DNA of 64,000 nt, from the NCBI GenBank assembly GCA_014904845.1, contig MU119420.1, forward strand, positions 1 to 64,000, written 5' to 3'. The stretch comes from Acephala macrosclerotiorum. Its lineage: Eukaryota; Ascomycota; Leotiomycetes; Helotiales; Mollisiaceae. The position numbers and the translations under genes are program-made. The notes beneath the pieces are model-generated. The model saw only the letters and a list, made by a program, of their open reading frames with translations, made no database searches and was not told the DNA's origin. Positions 34,641 to 46,000 of this stretch are shown here, one piece after another (positions within the stretch are counted from its first letter, which is position 1; every line of letters starts with the position of its first letter).

Positions 34641-35020
34641 TAAATTACTAATCATCAAGAGAGAGAGAAGGCTGAAGGGGAAAACGAAAAACAATTCTAT
34701 TGGTATCTTGTGGACTTCTGTGCCCAACGTCTATCCGTCTATGTCTATCATGATATCCTCTGTCTATGCATGTATGACTCTGACCGACCTTCCATTCTAT
34801 GCTGTCATGACGACTAATCATGATCTATGCCATACAATGCAATATGATCCCCAGACGCCCTTCAACGATAGTCTGCATCGCGTTTCTACGATGCGATGCT
34901 GCATCATCCCATGATGCTGTCCTCTTTCGAGGGCGAAGTTGTCCGCGAGGACAGTGACTCAGAGAGCCGAGATGATCAGGAAGATCTAGCATCGAAACGA
35001 CAGTGAGGTGAGGGCTTCAC
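34641..35020. other. Intergenic, transition from array to sugar transporter
   Basis: One last CTTATGATTGGCCGACCTC block near 34621 marks the end of the direct array. The remainder is the 3' flank of the transporter gene. Confidence 0.45.
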
Positions 35021-36883
35021 TTAGTCATTCCTGAAGCCATGATCCTGAGTATTAGAGTTGTGAAGATCGCCATGCATGTTCTCCCCTCCCTGCACCGCAG
35101 TCCCTTCCGAACTCCTCCTCGTAGTGTCCCTAGCCTTTTCATTACCACTCGCCGAATCTGGCGTCGGTACCTCCGTATCACCCCCAATAGCCTTCTCTCC
35201 AACTTTCTCACCAACCTTCTCCTCCTCGTCACTATCAATAAACCCATACTCCCTCGCCATCGCTTCGACCTCTCTATCTGACAAGAACGGCATATCGAAT
35301 GAAGCTTTGACGTAGCTAATGTTTTCGAGATAGCCTTTGGCGAAGATGAGATCGATTTCTTCGAGAGAGCGCTTTTTGGTTTCAGGGTAGAACCAGTAGA
35401 TTACGGGGATGAAACAGGCGTTTACGACGGCGAAGAAGAGGTAGGTGCCCCAGTGGATTGAGGGAATCATTACGGGGGTGACCATGCTGGATCGAATGTT
35501 AGCGAGATGTAGCTTGAGAGGGTGGAGGAGAGGAATTTACACGATGAGGAAGTTGAAGAGCCAGTTCGAGCAAGTCGACACAGCGTTTGCTCTCGCACGA
35601 GTACGAAGAGGGTTAATCTCAGCTGGGTACAACCAAGGCAACGGCAACCATGTAGCACCGAAGAACGCAATGTAAGTGAAGAGACCGACACCCGCACCCT
35701 TCGCAGAAGGACCTTGTCCACCCTGTGGGATCAAACAAGCGAACACCAATACCATAGAAAGACATTGCCCGACTGTACCCCAAAGGAAGAGTTGACGACG
35801 ACCAGCTCGCTCGATAATGAACCAAGATACGGTCGCGAAGATGGAATAAACGATCATGTTTACACCTCCTAGCAGCAAGGCCAAGTTGTGAGACGTCCCG
35901 ATCGCGGTTTGGAACAAGATGGGGAAGTAGTAGATAACTGCATTGCAACCTCCCAATTGTTGGAAGAATTGCGAAGATGCGCCAAGAAGCATACGTCTGA
36001 AATGCTGGGTCTTGCCTCCAGTGAAGAGAGCAGAGAATGGTGTCTTTCCTCCAATTCCGCCGGAAGCTTTGATTCCGTCGACGATGAGGGAGTGTTGGAG
36101 GTGGACTTCGGGGTCCGTGGTCTCGAGCCCGTTCAGGGCGGCGATAACATCGATTGCGTCTTCATGGCGGTCTTTGGTGAGGAGCCATCTTGGCGATTCT
36201 GGTAAAAACCAAGTTCCTGCGATGAGGATGACGCCGAAGACGATTTGGAACGCGATGGGAAATCTCCATGTCAGGTTATCGGGTCCGTATGAAGCGCCGT
36301 AGTCGATCCAATAAGCGATCATGGTTCCGAATGCGATAATTCCGCCTTCGATGCAGATGAGAAGACCGCGGTTGGTGGTGCGAGAGCATTCTGCTTGGTA
36401 GGTTGGGATTGTCGATGTGTTCATTCCATTTCCAATCCCGGTGATAGTTCGGCCGATGATGAATTGGGCGGTGGCATTAGAGCCTTTGATGGCTGTGACT
36501 TGGATGATAACGCCGATGATCATGATGAGACCTCCGAGCATCATCTCTCTTCGTTAGCTTCATCCATCAGAAAAGGAAACCGCACATACAGCTCTTCTTC
36601 GACCAGTTCTATCACCGAAGGTCAAGACGAAGATAGCTCCAATCAAACATCCAACTTCATAGATCGCGGTGACGAAACCTTGGTAGACGGAATCATCCTT
36701 GGTTTCTGGGAAGTAGTTGTTGAATGGGTCTGCAGAAATGATACCAGACATCACACCCTGATCATAACCAAAGAGCAAGAATCCCGTCGTTGCAATCGTC
36801 GAGATGAGCAATCCAAGCGGTCTCCCCATGAGGCCTGCATAGGTCCTCGTGGTGGAGACACTTCCACCTCTTTCGCGAGTCAT
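35021..36883 (-). CDS. MFS sugar transporter, three exons
   Basis: The model is complement(join(35021..35486,35541..36544,36590..36883)), giving 587 residues. The introns are 45 bp (GTATGT to GAGAG, branch GCTAAC) and 54 bp (GTAAAT to TCCAG), both in frame. Sugar-porter signatures are complete: GFLLFGYDQGVMSGI in helix 1, FGDRTGRRRA, PESPRWLLTKDRHEDA after helix 6, FFQQLGGCNAVIYYFP, ERAGRRQLFLWG, and PETKKRSLEEIDLIF at the end of helix 12. A hydrophilic C-terminal tail of about 100 residues follows, with a repeated GEK phrase. It should be a plasma-membrane proton-coupled hexose or related sugar carrier; substrate is not decidable from sequence. It is intact and lies between the direct and inverted arrays. 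Confidence 0.9.
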
Positions 36884-39019
36884 ATTTTCGTTATCGTATA
36901 TGGTGCTCTGGTTCTGATATCTGGCCCGGCCAGTCTATCAACGCAACACTGTTGAGGATGGGAAAATTCTGGAGAGTGGAGAGTGAGATAGACGGAATGG
37001 AAAGAAAAGAAGACGCGAAGAAATCTGGGAGACACCATTGTATATACTCTTACCAATCTCTCATTCCCAGGTTCGTTGCATCCACTATCTCATAGCATAC
37101 CCACAGTATCCTTTCCCTTCCTCTTGGTCGGGAAGGTTGAATTGGGTAAGACCGCGCTGCTCTCGCCGCATGTTGCCGACGCTCAACATGTGCTCGTCGC
37201 ACTCTAGTCATGTCGGCGAGGCACTTCCTTACTCGGTCCAGAGGTTTGCAGCGATCGACAAGTATCTTGACTGAACCAGCAGAAAATGAAAGCGGTGACC
37301 AGATCCCAATTTCTGAGCTGCATATGATTGGGCTCCGTTCTTGTTGCTCGAAAGACTCTTATTTTTTTTTTACGTGGTCGACGGCGGCATGGCGTTGCGA
37401 ACTAAGGGTCCACTTCAACGTCATACAGAGGGGTGCGGGGACTCCAATTGGAGAGGGGTGAAACAGTGGCAGGAATGCCGAGGAGGATTCTCAACGCCAA
37501 GGTACGAACAAGGCGAGAGATGTGCTTGTTTTGAGCCGCAAGTGAAAAAAGAATCCGTTGAAGATTTTTCTAGTTTTCCCACCGTCGATGTCAACTCAAC
37601 ATGACAGCAGTTTTGCAGTCGCTAACTACATCGATATAGCATTGGACAGAATAAATAATCTCTGTATGCACCGCATCGCACAAGCTGTACGAGACGCAAA
37701 TCAGGGTCTTTGTGATTGCAGCGGGATGTATTCGGTGGAGTCCCCCATCTTCGCCTTGCCCACTCTCTCCATGCACCGCTACGTCAGTCACGACCCTCGT
37801 TCTATATCGCCGAGGCAGTTCCGAAGCCTTGCAGATTGGTTCTCGTCGTATTATCCTATCGATGAGCTCAGCGGTGCTCATTTGTGGTTCTCGTGGATAC
37901 CGCAACCTTAAAGGAGAAGGCTGGTGTGCAGCCTTTTCCGATGTATTGTGGGCTTCGTGGAGATGGTGAGAAATGTGAGACCTAATGTCTCTATCATCGC
38001 GCGTAAGTGAGATGGAGACAAAGGTCGGGTGTATCTTTTGCCACAATTGGTGGAGGATTTGGGGACCCGGAAGTTATTCGTTTAAAAGATGTAAGAGAGA
38101 AGGATGGACGTTGAAGAAATGAGAACTTTGCGAATGATTACGCAATAATCACGTGCTGTATTCTTTTCGAGAAAGGCTCTTTCCGTCTAAAAAAGTCTTG
38201 TTTTGGTGAGTGTTCGTGTACTGGTCCCTGTCCAGTTCACAAGAAGTTTGGAATTTGTGTTCGTGCAATGAAAACCTCCAAGGAGAGTACCCGAAACGTC
38301 TGGTCTAGATCACATGATTGGCGACTAGTCAAATGCTTCTATCATGACGCCCACTGCTCGACTCCATCGCAATCCATTCCACAGCTTTAAAGATGCTAAC
38401 TGCTTGTCCTGCTCTCAATATCAGAAGATATAACATACCACCACCTGTGATCAAACCCTCACGTGTCAACGTCTTACATCATCCCACTTAAACACCATCT
38501 CAAACTTCCCCTCCAAATCCCATCGCGATCCCTCCCAGGAGCAGACCTCCGAGAGGAGTTTGAGAGGAGGATACTCCGTCAGGAGAAGAACCTCCGGAGC
38601 ATCGCGACATGCAACAGAAAACTTTCATCCCTCATCCTCCCAGAACGTCCTTTCTCGAAATCATAAATGAGGGCAATGTCTCTTACGAAATTTCCAGCTT
38701 TTTGAAGAGTGGGATTTGGGTGATTGGAAGTGATATGGGATTCTAAGATGGGAGAACTGGGAGCCAGGGTCGGGATAGGAAGTAAAGTGGGAAGTGATGG
38801 GTGGTTGTGGCTTGGGAGGGGCTTGATGGTGAGTGAGCACGTGAGGAGGGAATCATGTGCTGTGGCTTGGCTCAAGTTTTCTGCTTCCGTTCCACGACTT
38901 GCTCTTGCCATTTCGAGGATTTTGTCTGAAGATTTTTAAAACTTGAGTTGCTTTTCACCCTTCTGCTTCAACTTCCAAGTCAGTTTCGTCGGACATCGGA
39001 CTTAAGCCGAATTGTCCTC
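36884..39019. other. Long intergenic stretch, transporter promoter side
   Basis: The first few hundred bases are the presumed promoter of the minus-strand sugar transporter. Frames at 37558-38046 and 38463-38939 on both strands have no domain character. Over 2 kb holds no feature I can support, although a small lineage-specific gene could be missed. Confidence 0.4.
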
Positions 39020-41560
39020 TGTTCTCATTGGTCAGGAGTTGTGAATGAGTTGGAAGTTGGCCAATCACGGCTCCAGATACCGAGGAGACGTCGATGCGTG
39101 TTCTCGCATTTCAAACTCTTCGTTCAAAATATTTGTAGCCTGGATGTTTCAGCTTGGCATCGAAATCTGCTTCAGACTTTCGGGAATCTGCACTACAGGC
39201 GATGCTCAGTGAAACACTGCGAGAATTTGGTAGCTTTTGACTTACAGAAGGCTATACATTTCTTTCTTACAGAAGTGACGGTTAGCATCTCCCTTGTCAC
39301 CGGCAAGGGGAAAAGTAGATAACTAAAATCAAGAGATCCCGGTCTGGGTCACTAGCCTCTGGTCCATTCTCATTGAATACTGTCGAGGCTGGTTGAGATG
39401 CAATATGAAGCTGTTCTGATCCAAGAACGTGACATGGAAATTATCCAATCACCATCAGCAATAATTCGAGGCAAGCATAGTGTGTTTTCGAATTTCGAAC
39501 ACTTTTCAAATCCAATCAAATCCAACCAAATGTGATTACTACCGCTATTCGTCCGAGCTTTGGCCTCCAAATCCCCATTGTTACGTTTCGCCGACTGTAG
39601 AAGTATGGAGTCAATGAAGATCTAATTCCACAAAGCTTGCTTTTTACCATATTCAAAATTAAGTTTATAGGTTGCGCGACGCATGTTTTTGGAATTTCGT
39701 ACTTGGAGAAATTAAAGCTGCTGACTGCGACCAGTTTGATTGAGGGCAGTAGCGGAGAATTTGGACCTCTAGTGTGATGAGAAAGACTGCACCTTCCTGA
39801 CTTTCAGGATGGGCACGGTTTACTTGGCGTGCTGTAAAAGACCCAACATGACTTCGAACGTCGAGAGATCGTGACTTTTATCACCCAATCACAAGTACCC
39901 AAATGCTCGAGGAGACATTACCTGTTTCTGGATTTCGAACTCTAGGAAATTAATTCTATTGGTCCCGAAGAAATGTCACGATATCGGGTCTGCCACACTG
40001 GCCTCTAAATTTGGGGCAGTGTAGCTCCTTGTGCTTCATAGCTAGAGAAAGCGTGACTATTGTTAGCTAATCAGAAGTATGAGTTTGGCAGAGATGCTAG
40101 TATATGTTTCCGGATTTCTCACTTTGAGAAACACGTCCTATTGGCGGCAGCCCCACTTTTTCGGAGGCAGCTTCGGACGCTTCTCGCGAGCTGCAACAAA
40201 ATCCCAATTCAGCCAGGCACTTGAGCGAAAATCCATGTCCTTCACGAGTGACCAGAGCGAAGTGCAATAAAAACGCGTGCTCAATAACTAATCATCAGGA
40301 TGGCTCTCCACCGGAGAAAAAAGTGGCCGATTTTGTCTAAGTGCACAAATGCGACAAATCTGCAATATTGCTAATAAACAATTAACAAATCTTACAATAT
40401 TTTTTTATGTGCATGTACATTAGCTATTTTTTGAAGTATTCCCCTAGCTGCAGAGGTTCTGGGGCATGGAACGTCGAGAAATAAAGTGTTGAGTACTTTG
40501 GATTTTGGTGTTCTCGCGTGCCAAAGCCGGCCACTTTTTTCTCCGGTGGAGAGGATGGATATGGTAGAAATGAGAATGTATGTTTGTGGGTTTCCCACAC
40601 TAGAAAACACGTCTTATTGGTCATAAGCAAAAAAATCCGGTTGACTTCCAACCAACTGCACGTGAGAACTCCAACACACGATTTATTTCATCAACAAATA
40701 CCAAGTTCTCCATTATGAGAACAGGCCATCTCTCCCTAGGTTCTGTTTCTCAGATTGCAAGGACAAACAGGGACACGTGACCGTGAACGATCAACAGCTC
40801 AGCCAATCATGAGCCCTATTTGCATCGAGGGGGGGGAAGTCTATTACTGAGATTCATACTCTAGAGAAGCTCCTATTATTGGTCAAGCAAGCACTTAGGC
40901 GACTCGTAATCGGACCCGGCCTCCAAATTTGAGGCAGTGCATCTCCTTTTTAGTTTAAGCATGTCGACGGAAATAGATACATATTCCCTACCAATCAAGT
41001 GTCCAAATTTTGCAGAGAAGGCACTGTCTATTGCTGGATTTCTTACTTTGAGAAGCTCATATTACTGGCTCTTCATAAGAGCGTGGTCAAGTACGTCAAA
41101 ACGACGGCCTCCAATTTTGCGGCGAAGTGCAGCATTTAAACGCTCAGACTTGCAACAAAGTCCGAGTTCCTTTGAAGATTTGCAACGAAGTAGTGCACTG
41201 AGAAGACAATGAGTGGTTTTATTTCGATCACTTTCTTCTTCTTTCATCGTACCTCCCAAGTGTGAACGCTGGCCTCCAATTTCCTTTTTCAAAGGCGATC
41301 ATTAACCTATTGACCTAAATGCATAAAGGAGGCTACATTGGCAATCGCAAGTTCTCGAGGAATGTGCCACTGCGCAGCATGCATGCGGTCCACCTGGGCA
41401 GCATAGCGACGTGCAACAAATTCTAAAAACTGAAGTCGTCTAATCAGCTGCGGCCATTCTGGCAGGGGAGACAGTGTGTCTTTTTGAATTTCGTACTCTG
41501 GAAATATCCCTTTACTTGTTTATATGACCAAAGATAAGGAGGTAGGGCGTGCCTCCTGAG
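39020..41560 (-). repeat. Diverged satellite-like array, block D (inverted orientation)
   Basis: The same repeat family reads on the opposite strand here. Anchors appear as GGCCTCCAA or GGCCTCTAAA at about 39562, 39999, 40919, 41106 and 41271. The reverse complement of the other blocks is also present, for example GAAATCCGGAAACATATA followed by TCTGATTAGCTAAC (from 40133 down to 40060), and GTAAGAAATCCAGCAATAGA near 41045. A 13-base poly-G run at 41623-41635 lies just beyond the end. Confidence 0.65.
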
Positions 41561-42263
41561 CTGCAAAGCTGGCTTTGACAAAGGCAGTCTGTGTTGAATG
41601 TTCGAGCGATATGTGATGAAACGGGGGGGGGGGGGTTTCTTCTTCGAATTTATTGTATATCGTCTTGTCATTGGATTTCTTTATTGATTTAAGGTTCTGA
41701 AGTCTTCCACTCGACGGGAGCGGAATCGTTCTCGCCCCACTTCACCTGAAAGTGACCTGCTCGCTGCATGAACTTTAAATTTAGCGTTTCGCTCGTTTTT
41801 ATCGGTTCGACCTCACTAAGCAATTCAATTTCGCAAGGGTTGCTAGGTCTCATGAGGGGCATCGGTCTAGACGGAGGCATCTCCGAGTCGCATCTCCGCA
41901 AGCTGCCGTCATGGATCTTCGACGACATCCGCTGCTCCGTGCATCTCCGGACACCCTTCACTTCCAAACACGACCGTTCTATACCAATCAATTATTTCGC
42001 TTTGCCATTTACAGAGACGTCCGGATCTTTGGAAGTCCACTGGTTGGGTTAGTGCGAACCAAAGGGTGCCAAAGACGCGAACTACCCCGCACTCTGGGAG
42101 CTACCCCGCGGCATTGGGTTTTGGCCGACCTTGACATGGCGTTCTCGACGCACGATATATACGAATCTCATCTCTTTCACCTTCCCCTTGGTTCTTGATT
42201 TTACTTTGTATTTATCAATTGATTATTTTTTTGCTCCAGTGTTGAAATCGAATACTAAGCAAG
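41561..42263. other. Intergenic, 5' flank of beta-lactamase-like gene
   Basis: A 100-codon minus-strand frame (41689-41991) opposite a 94-codon plus-strand frame has some coding-like composition but no family signature. The rest is the promoter of the downstream gene. Confidence 0.4.
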
Positions 42264-43989
42264 ATGGCTCATACACTCAAAGAAGAATCCGTTGCGAATA
42301 TCCGCAAAGGTACCGCTTCCACACTGCCTACTCCTTGTTCCTTCTCGATCATCGTACTAACATCCATAGCCATCGATTCCGCTACCTCAGATCCCAAGAC
42401 CAAGATCCCTGGCTTCGTCTGCGTCTCCGTCAATAAATCCGGCGACGAGATCTTCAGCCATGCTTCTGGTCTTCGCGGAGCGGAAACCAAAGAGAAGATG
42501 GATCTCGATAGCGTTTTCTGGATCGCTAGCTGTACGAAGATGGTTTGTGGCATTGCTTGTTTGCAGCTTGTTGAGCAGGGGAAGTTGAGTCTTGATGATG
42601 GTGAGGTACGTCGAGGATACCAGCATCCATACTATAGGTCAAGATGGGAAGTAGCTGACAGGATGCCTAGCAAGTAGCAAAACTCTGCCCCGAGCTCGCC
42701 CGCGCCAAAATCTTGCAAGGCTTCGACGAGAACGACAAGCCCATCCTTGTTGAGAAGAAGACCAAGATCACTCTCCGAATGCTTCTCTCCCACACCGCTG
42801 GATTCGGATACACGTTCTTTAATCCTGAGATTAGGAAGTTTGGGTTTCCGGCTGGCATTGATGAGTTTTCGGGCAGGATCGAGGATATTGAACATCCGCT
42901 TTTGTTTGAGCCAGGGACGAAGTGGGCATATGGGACGAATATTGATTGGGCTGGTGTTTTGGTTGAGAGAGCTACTGGGATGATTTTGTGAGTTTGAAAT
43001 TTCTCTCTGCCCTGCTACCCCTCTCCAAAGCCTCGAGGGACCTCGCATACTTGAAAGCCCTACAAATCCCGGGAGTTGCGCATCTATATATTTATAGAAA
43101 TGGTGTGTGCTGACTCGACATCAAGGTCCGACTACATCCAGCAAAACATCTTCAACCCGCTGAAAATCAAAAACATGTCCTTTTTCCCCAATCAAGAAAT
43201 GAAATCCCACCTCGCACACATGCACCAACGCTACCCCGACGGCCACCTCACCACCCGCGAGCACCTCCTCCGTCGCCCCCTCTACGAGAACTCCGACGCG
43301 CAAAAGAAATCCATCTTCAACTCCGCGGGAGCAGGACTCTTCGCCCAACCGAGGGAATATGTGAAAATCATCGCTACATTGTTGAATGATGGGACCTGTC
43401 CAAAAACGGGAGCGAAGATTTTAAAGAAAGAGACGGTGGAGGAGATGTTCACAAACCAAATCCCCTCCATGCCAAACTTCGGTCGCCAACCCATCCAAGC
43501 CGCCACCCCCGAACTCACAAACCCAATCCCAGAACTATACCCGCAACCTCATGACCAAGAGCAGGGGTGGGGATTGACGTTCATGTTGACGATTCATGAG
43601 GGTGCTACGGGGAGGGGGAGGAATACTGGTTGTGAGTTTCGCCTTTCTGATTTTAAAGTTTCTCGGTTGTTAGAAGTTGGAACTGGGGGGGAGTTGTGAA
43701 GAGGCAGACTTGAGGTTTCCAATGAATGTGGGCTAACGCGTATTTCATAGGGTGGGCCGGATTGCCGAATCTGTTTTGGTGGGCGGATAGGGAGAAGGGC
43801 GTTGGTGGGATGGTGGCGAGTCAGATTGTGCCTTTTGCTGGTGAGTTGACTCTTTCTTTCTTTGGCGTTGATTTGTGTGGCCGTGGGCTGGCGAGGTAGT
43901 GGGGATGATGGAATGTGCGCTGACTGTGAATAGACCCGCAAGTCATGGGCCTCTGGGCACAATGCGAGCATATGATTTATCAAGGTTGA
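42264..43989 (+). CDS. Serine beta-lactamase-like (class C/esterase) protein, six exons
   Basis: The exons are 42264..42309, 42370..42605, 42671..42987, 43126..43631, 43751..43840 and 43934..43989. They join without a break into 416 residues. Branch sites are clear (TACTAACA, GCTGACAG, GCTGACTC, GCTAACGC, GCTGACTG). The active-site Ser-x-x-Lys is SCTK at residues 69-72 (FWIASCTK), [10 protein letters not shown] follows near 134, and the second catalytic Tyr is probably Y181 in [11 protein letters not shown]. The C-terminus [20 protein letters not shown] is characteristic of fungal members. Family enzymes hydrolyse esters or lactams; several act in secondary metabolism (for example EstB- and LovD-like proteins). 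There is no signal peptide, so a cytosolic location is likely. No biosynthetic partner genes are seen nearby. Confidence 0.88.
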
Positions 43990-44188
43990 GTGTTTAGGTT
44001 TGGAGGAGAATGATTCACCGAAAGCTGAAAGTGCCAATTAGCCTGGAAGGTTGACAATGTTGTACAAAATTCATGCTTTGCTATGGACTTGCTTGCAGTG
44101 TTTACACACCGTCTTATATCCATGACACCATTCGCTCAAAGTACTCGGACTCTGTGGGATATCCTGAAAACCAAAAAGCTCTTCGACC

Positions 44189-45186
44189 TTATGTCCAGTC
44201 CGAATCATCACCCAAATTCCAAGCCAAAACTTTACCCGCCTTAGCCTTCCATGTATAGCTTGCCACCTCATAGTCCGGTTCTGCATAAGGGCAATTTGGG
44301 AATCTGGATTCATTTGTGTCGAACACAGTCCAATAAGACCATGAAGGGCGGGAAGGAAGGAGTTTTCTCTTGTCCCGATATCCTAGAGAGGTACCGCTAA
44401 GCGCATGATCGATGTGTTCTAGGACATTGGGGGGTCGATTAGGGAGTGACAGACCGTTGCGTCTTGCGTATTGGTAGGCCGGGACGTATGCATCGTAGTA
44501 CTCTGGGAGCTGCGGCCACCGGTCTTCGGTGATGAAGGAGGGCCATGTGAGGCTGAGGGTTCTTAATTGGGGGCTGAGGCTGAGTACCAGAAATACCCAG
44601 GGAAGGAGGGTCTCTCTGAGAGCAGTCAGTAGCCGTTCAAGTGATGATAAGAATAAGCTAGGAATGCTAGGAGGTTTTAGAAGCTGCTCAAAGGGGGGTA
44701 TACGTACTCTAACTTCTCGAGAGTGGAGGAGAAAGTGAGGTTGACATTCGTGAAGCTTGCGCCAGCACTGAAAACCTGTCGGACGTACTTGATGGACAAC
44801 GATGATACGCTTCTTCGTTAGCATTAATCCCAACTCCCTAAAACAACTCACCTGAGTTCCAAATTCCGTATTCCAGCAGCAATACTTCTGAAGTCCTCCT
44901 TGAGCGCCATGCTGATGTTACTAAGCCAGAGTCGGAAGGGTTGTCTTTTTAGGAGAAGCTCCCACGCTTCCTTGTACATTTCATCGCGGTTGCGTCGAAG
45001 TTCTTCGATAAAGGGGATGGGTTCTCCATACCAGTAGACGTCGTAGACCTGCTAGACTAGTAGATCTCGGAAGACTGCGTCGCGTGTCTTGAGAGGTAGC
45101 TTGGGGAGCCAAAATTGGGCGAAGCGCGAGGGGGTGTTGACATACTGGATGTTCCAGGTGGTAAGGGACGTGTTGTTGTCTGCCAT
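44189..45186 (-). pseudogene. F-box-like protein gene with one in-frame TAG
   Basis: The model is complement(join(44189..44615,44708..44767,44852..45186)), 273 codons. Introns of 84 and 92 bp have good signals (GTGAGT to TTTTCAG, GTACGT to CTCTCAG) and keep one frame. The start MADNNTSLTTWNIQYVN is in a strong context (ACCATGGCA). An F-box-like phrase (FWLPKLPLKTRDAVFRDLLV) is followed at codon 45 by TAG (45052-45054), then QVYDVYWYGEPIPFIEELR continues in frame. The rest includes EAWELLLKRQPFRLWLSNIS and LSPQLRTLSLTWPSFITEDR. CAG to TAG, a RIP-type transition, is the simplest origin. It may be a recent null allele. The 3' end could extend in another frame past 44189. Confidence 0.55.
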
Positions 45187-46000
45187 GGTTTGTACTCTCG
45201 TCGCACAGATGGAGCAAGTGCGATCGTTATTATATGTTGAAAGTAATGTTTGGGGTTGGATGAGTAGAAGAGTCAAGAGTCAGGGAGGAAGTTCATGAAT
45301 ATGCGCTAGCTTCCGTTAGCGAGGTAAATTCAGGAGAGAAGGAACGAGAGAGCGTGCATGATTTCAACTTTGGAAAGTGCTTTTTAAAAACAAGCCTTTA
45401 TAGTCAGCAGTACCTATGGAAATAATTTCTGCTAGAATACATATTTGACTGGCTCTTTGAATCATAGGGACCATACAATGAATGTAGAGTGGGCAGGGGG
45501 GTGCAGTCACGTGTCGTGATGCAAAGTCCGATATGAGAAGAGAGACTTGATTCTTTTTGAAGCGACGGCATTTTATCCCTTCTAAAACAAATGGATAATA
45601 AGCATGCCTTTTGAGAAACCAAACCTGCTCACATATATTTTTGGGATCGTATTTTATCAGGTGACTAACCTGCAGCCTGCTCCTGCAAATTTGCGGCCGC
45701 TTCATCTCAATCCAACCCAACTTCTCAACGTCTCTGCTTCTTTCTCTCCTGAAGTGCGCGCTCGAGCAACGCACACGCTCTCCCCCTTCGATATACTTCG
45801 ATATACGCGACCACATGTTCGACTCTGTCTGTCTACATGAAGACGAACCCCTGAACGGAGCCTAATCCACCATTTTCGGGCGCGTCTTCGCTGCTATCTT
45901 CAGACATCATCGCTTCGGACAATGAATGGCGATTCACGATACGGGGATGCCTCACGATTCATCTTCCTGCGGCTTGAATGAATAGAAAGATTGATTCACG
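45187..46000. other. Divergent promoter region between F-box-like and HET genes
   Basis: The 814-bp gap separates a minus-strand start at 45186 from a plus-strand start at 46001. A 150-codon minus frame (45364-45816) has no family signature and low coding character. Confidence 0.45.

Noticed and set aside
41623..41635. 13-base poly-G run as a functional element
   Set aside because: A simple homopolymer; its length may be inexact and nothing around it suggests function.
41689..41991. 100-codon minus-strand frame opposite a 94-codon plus-strand frame
   Set aside because: Composition is somewhat coding-like but there is no motif, no intron support and it lies in the promoter of the beta-lactamase-like gene.
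45364..45816. 150-codon minus-strand frame
   Set aside because: It sits in the divergent promoter between two supported genes, lacks motifs and shows no codon preference.
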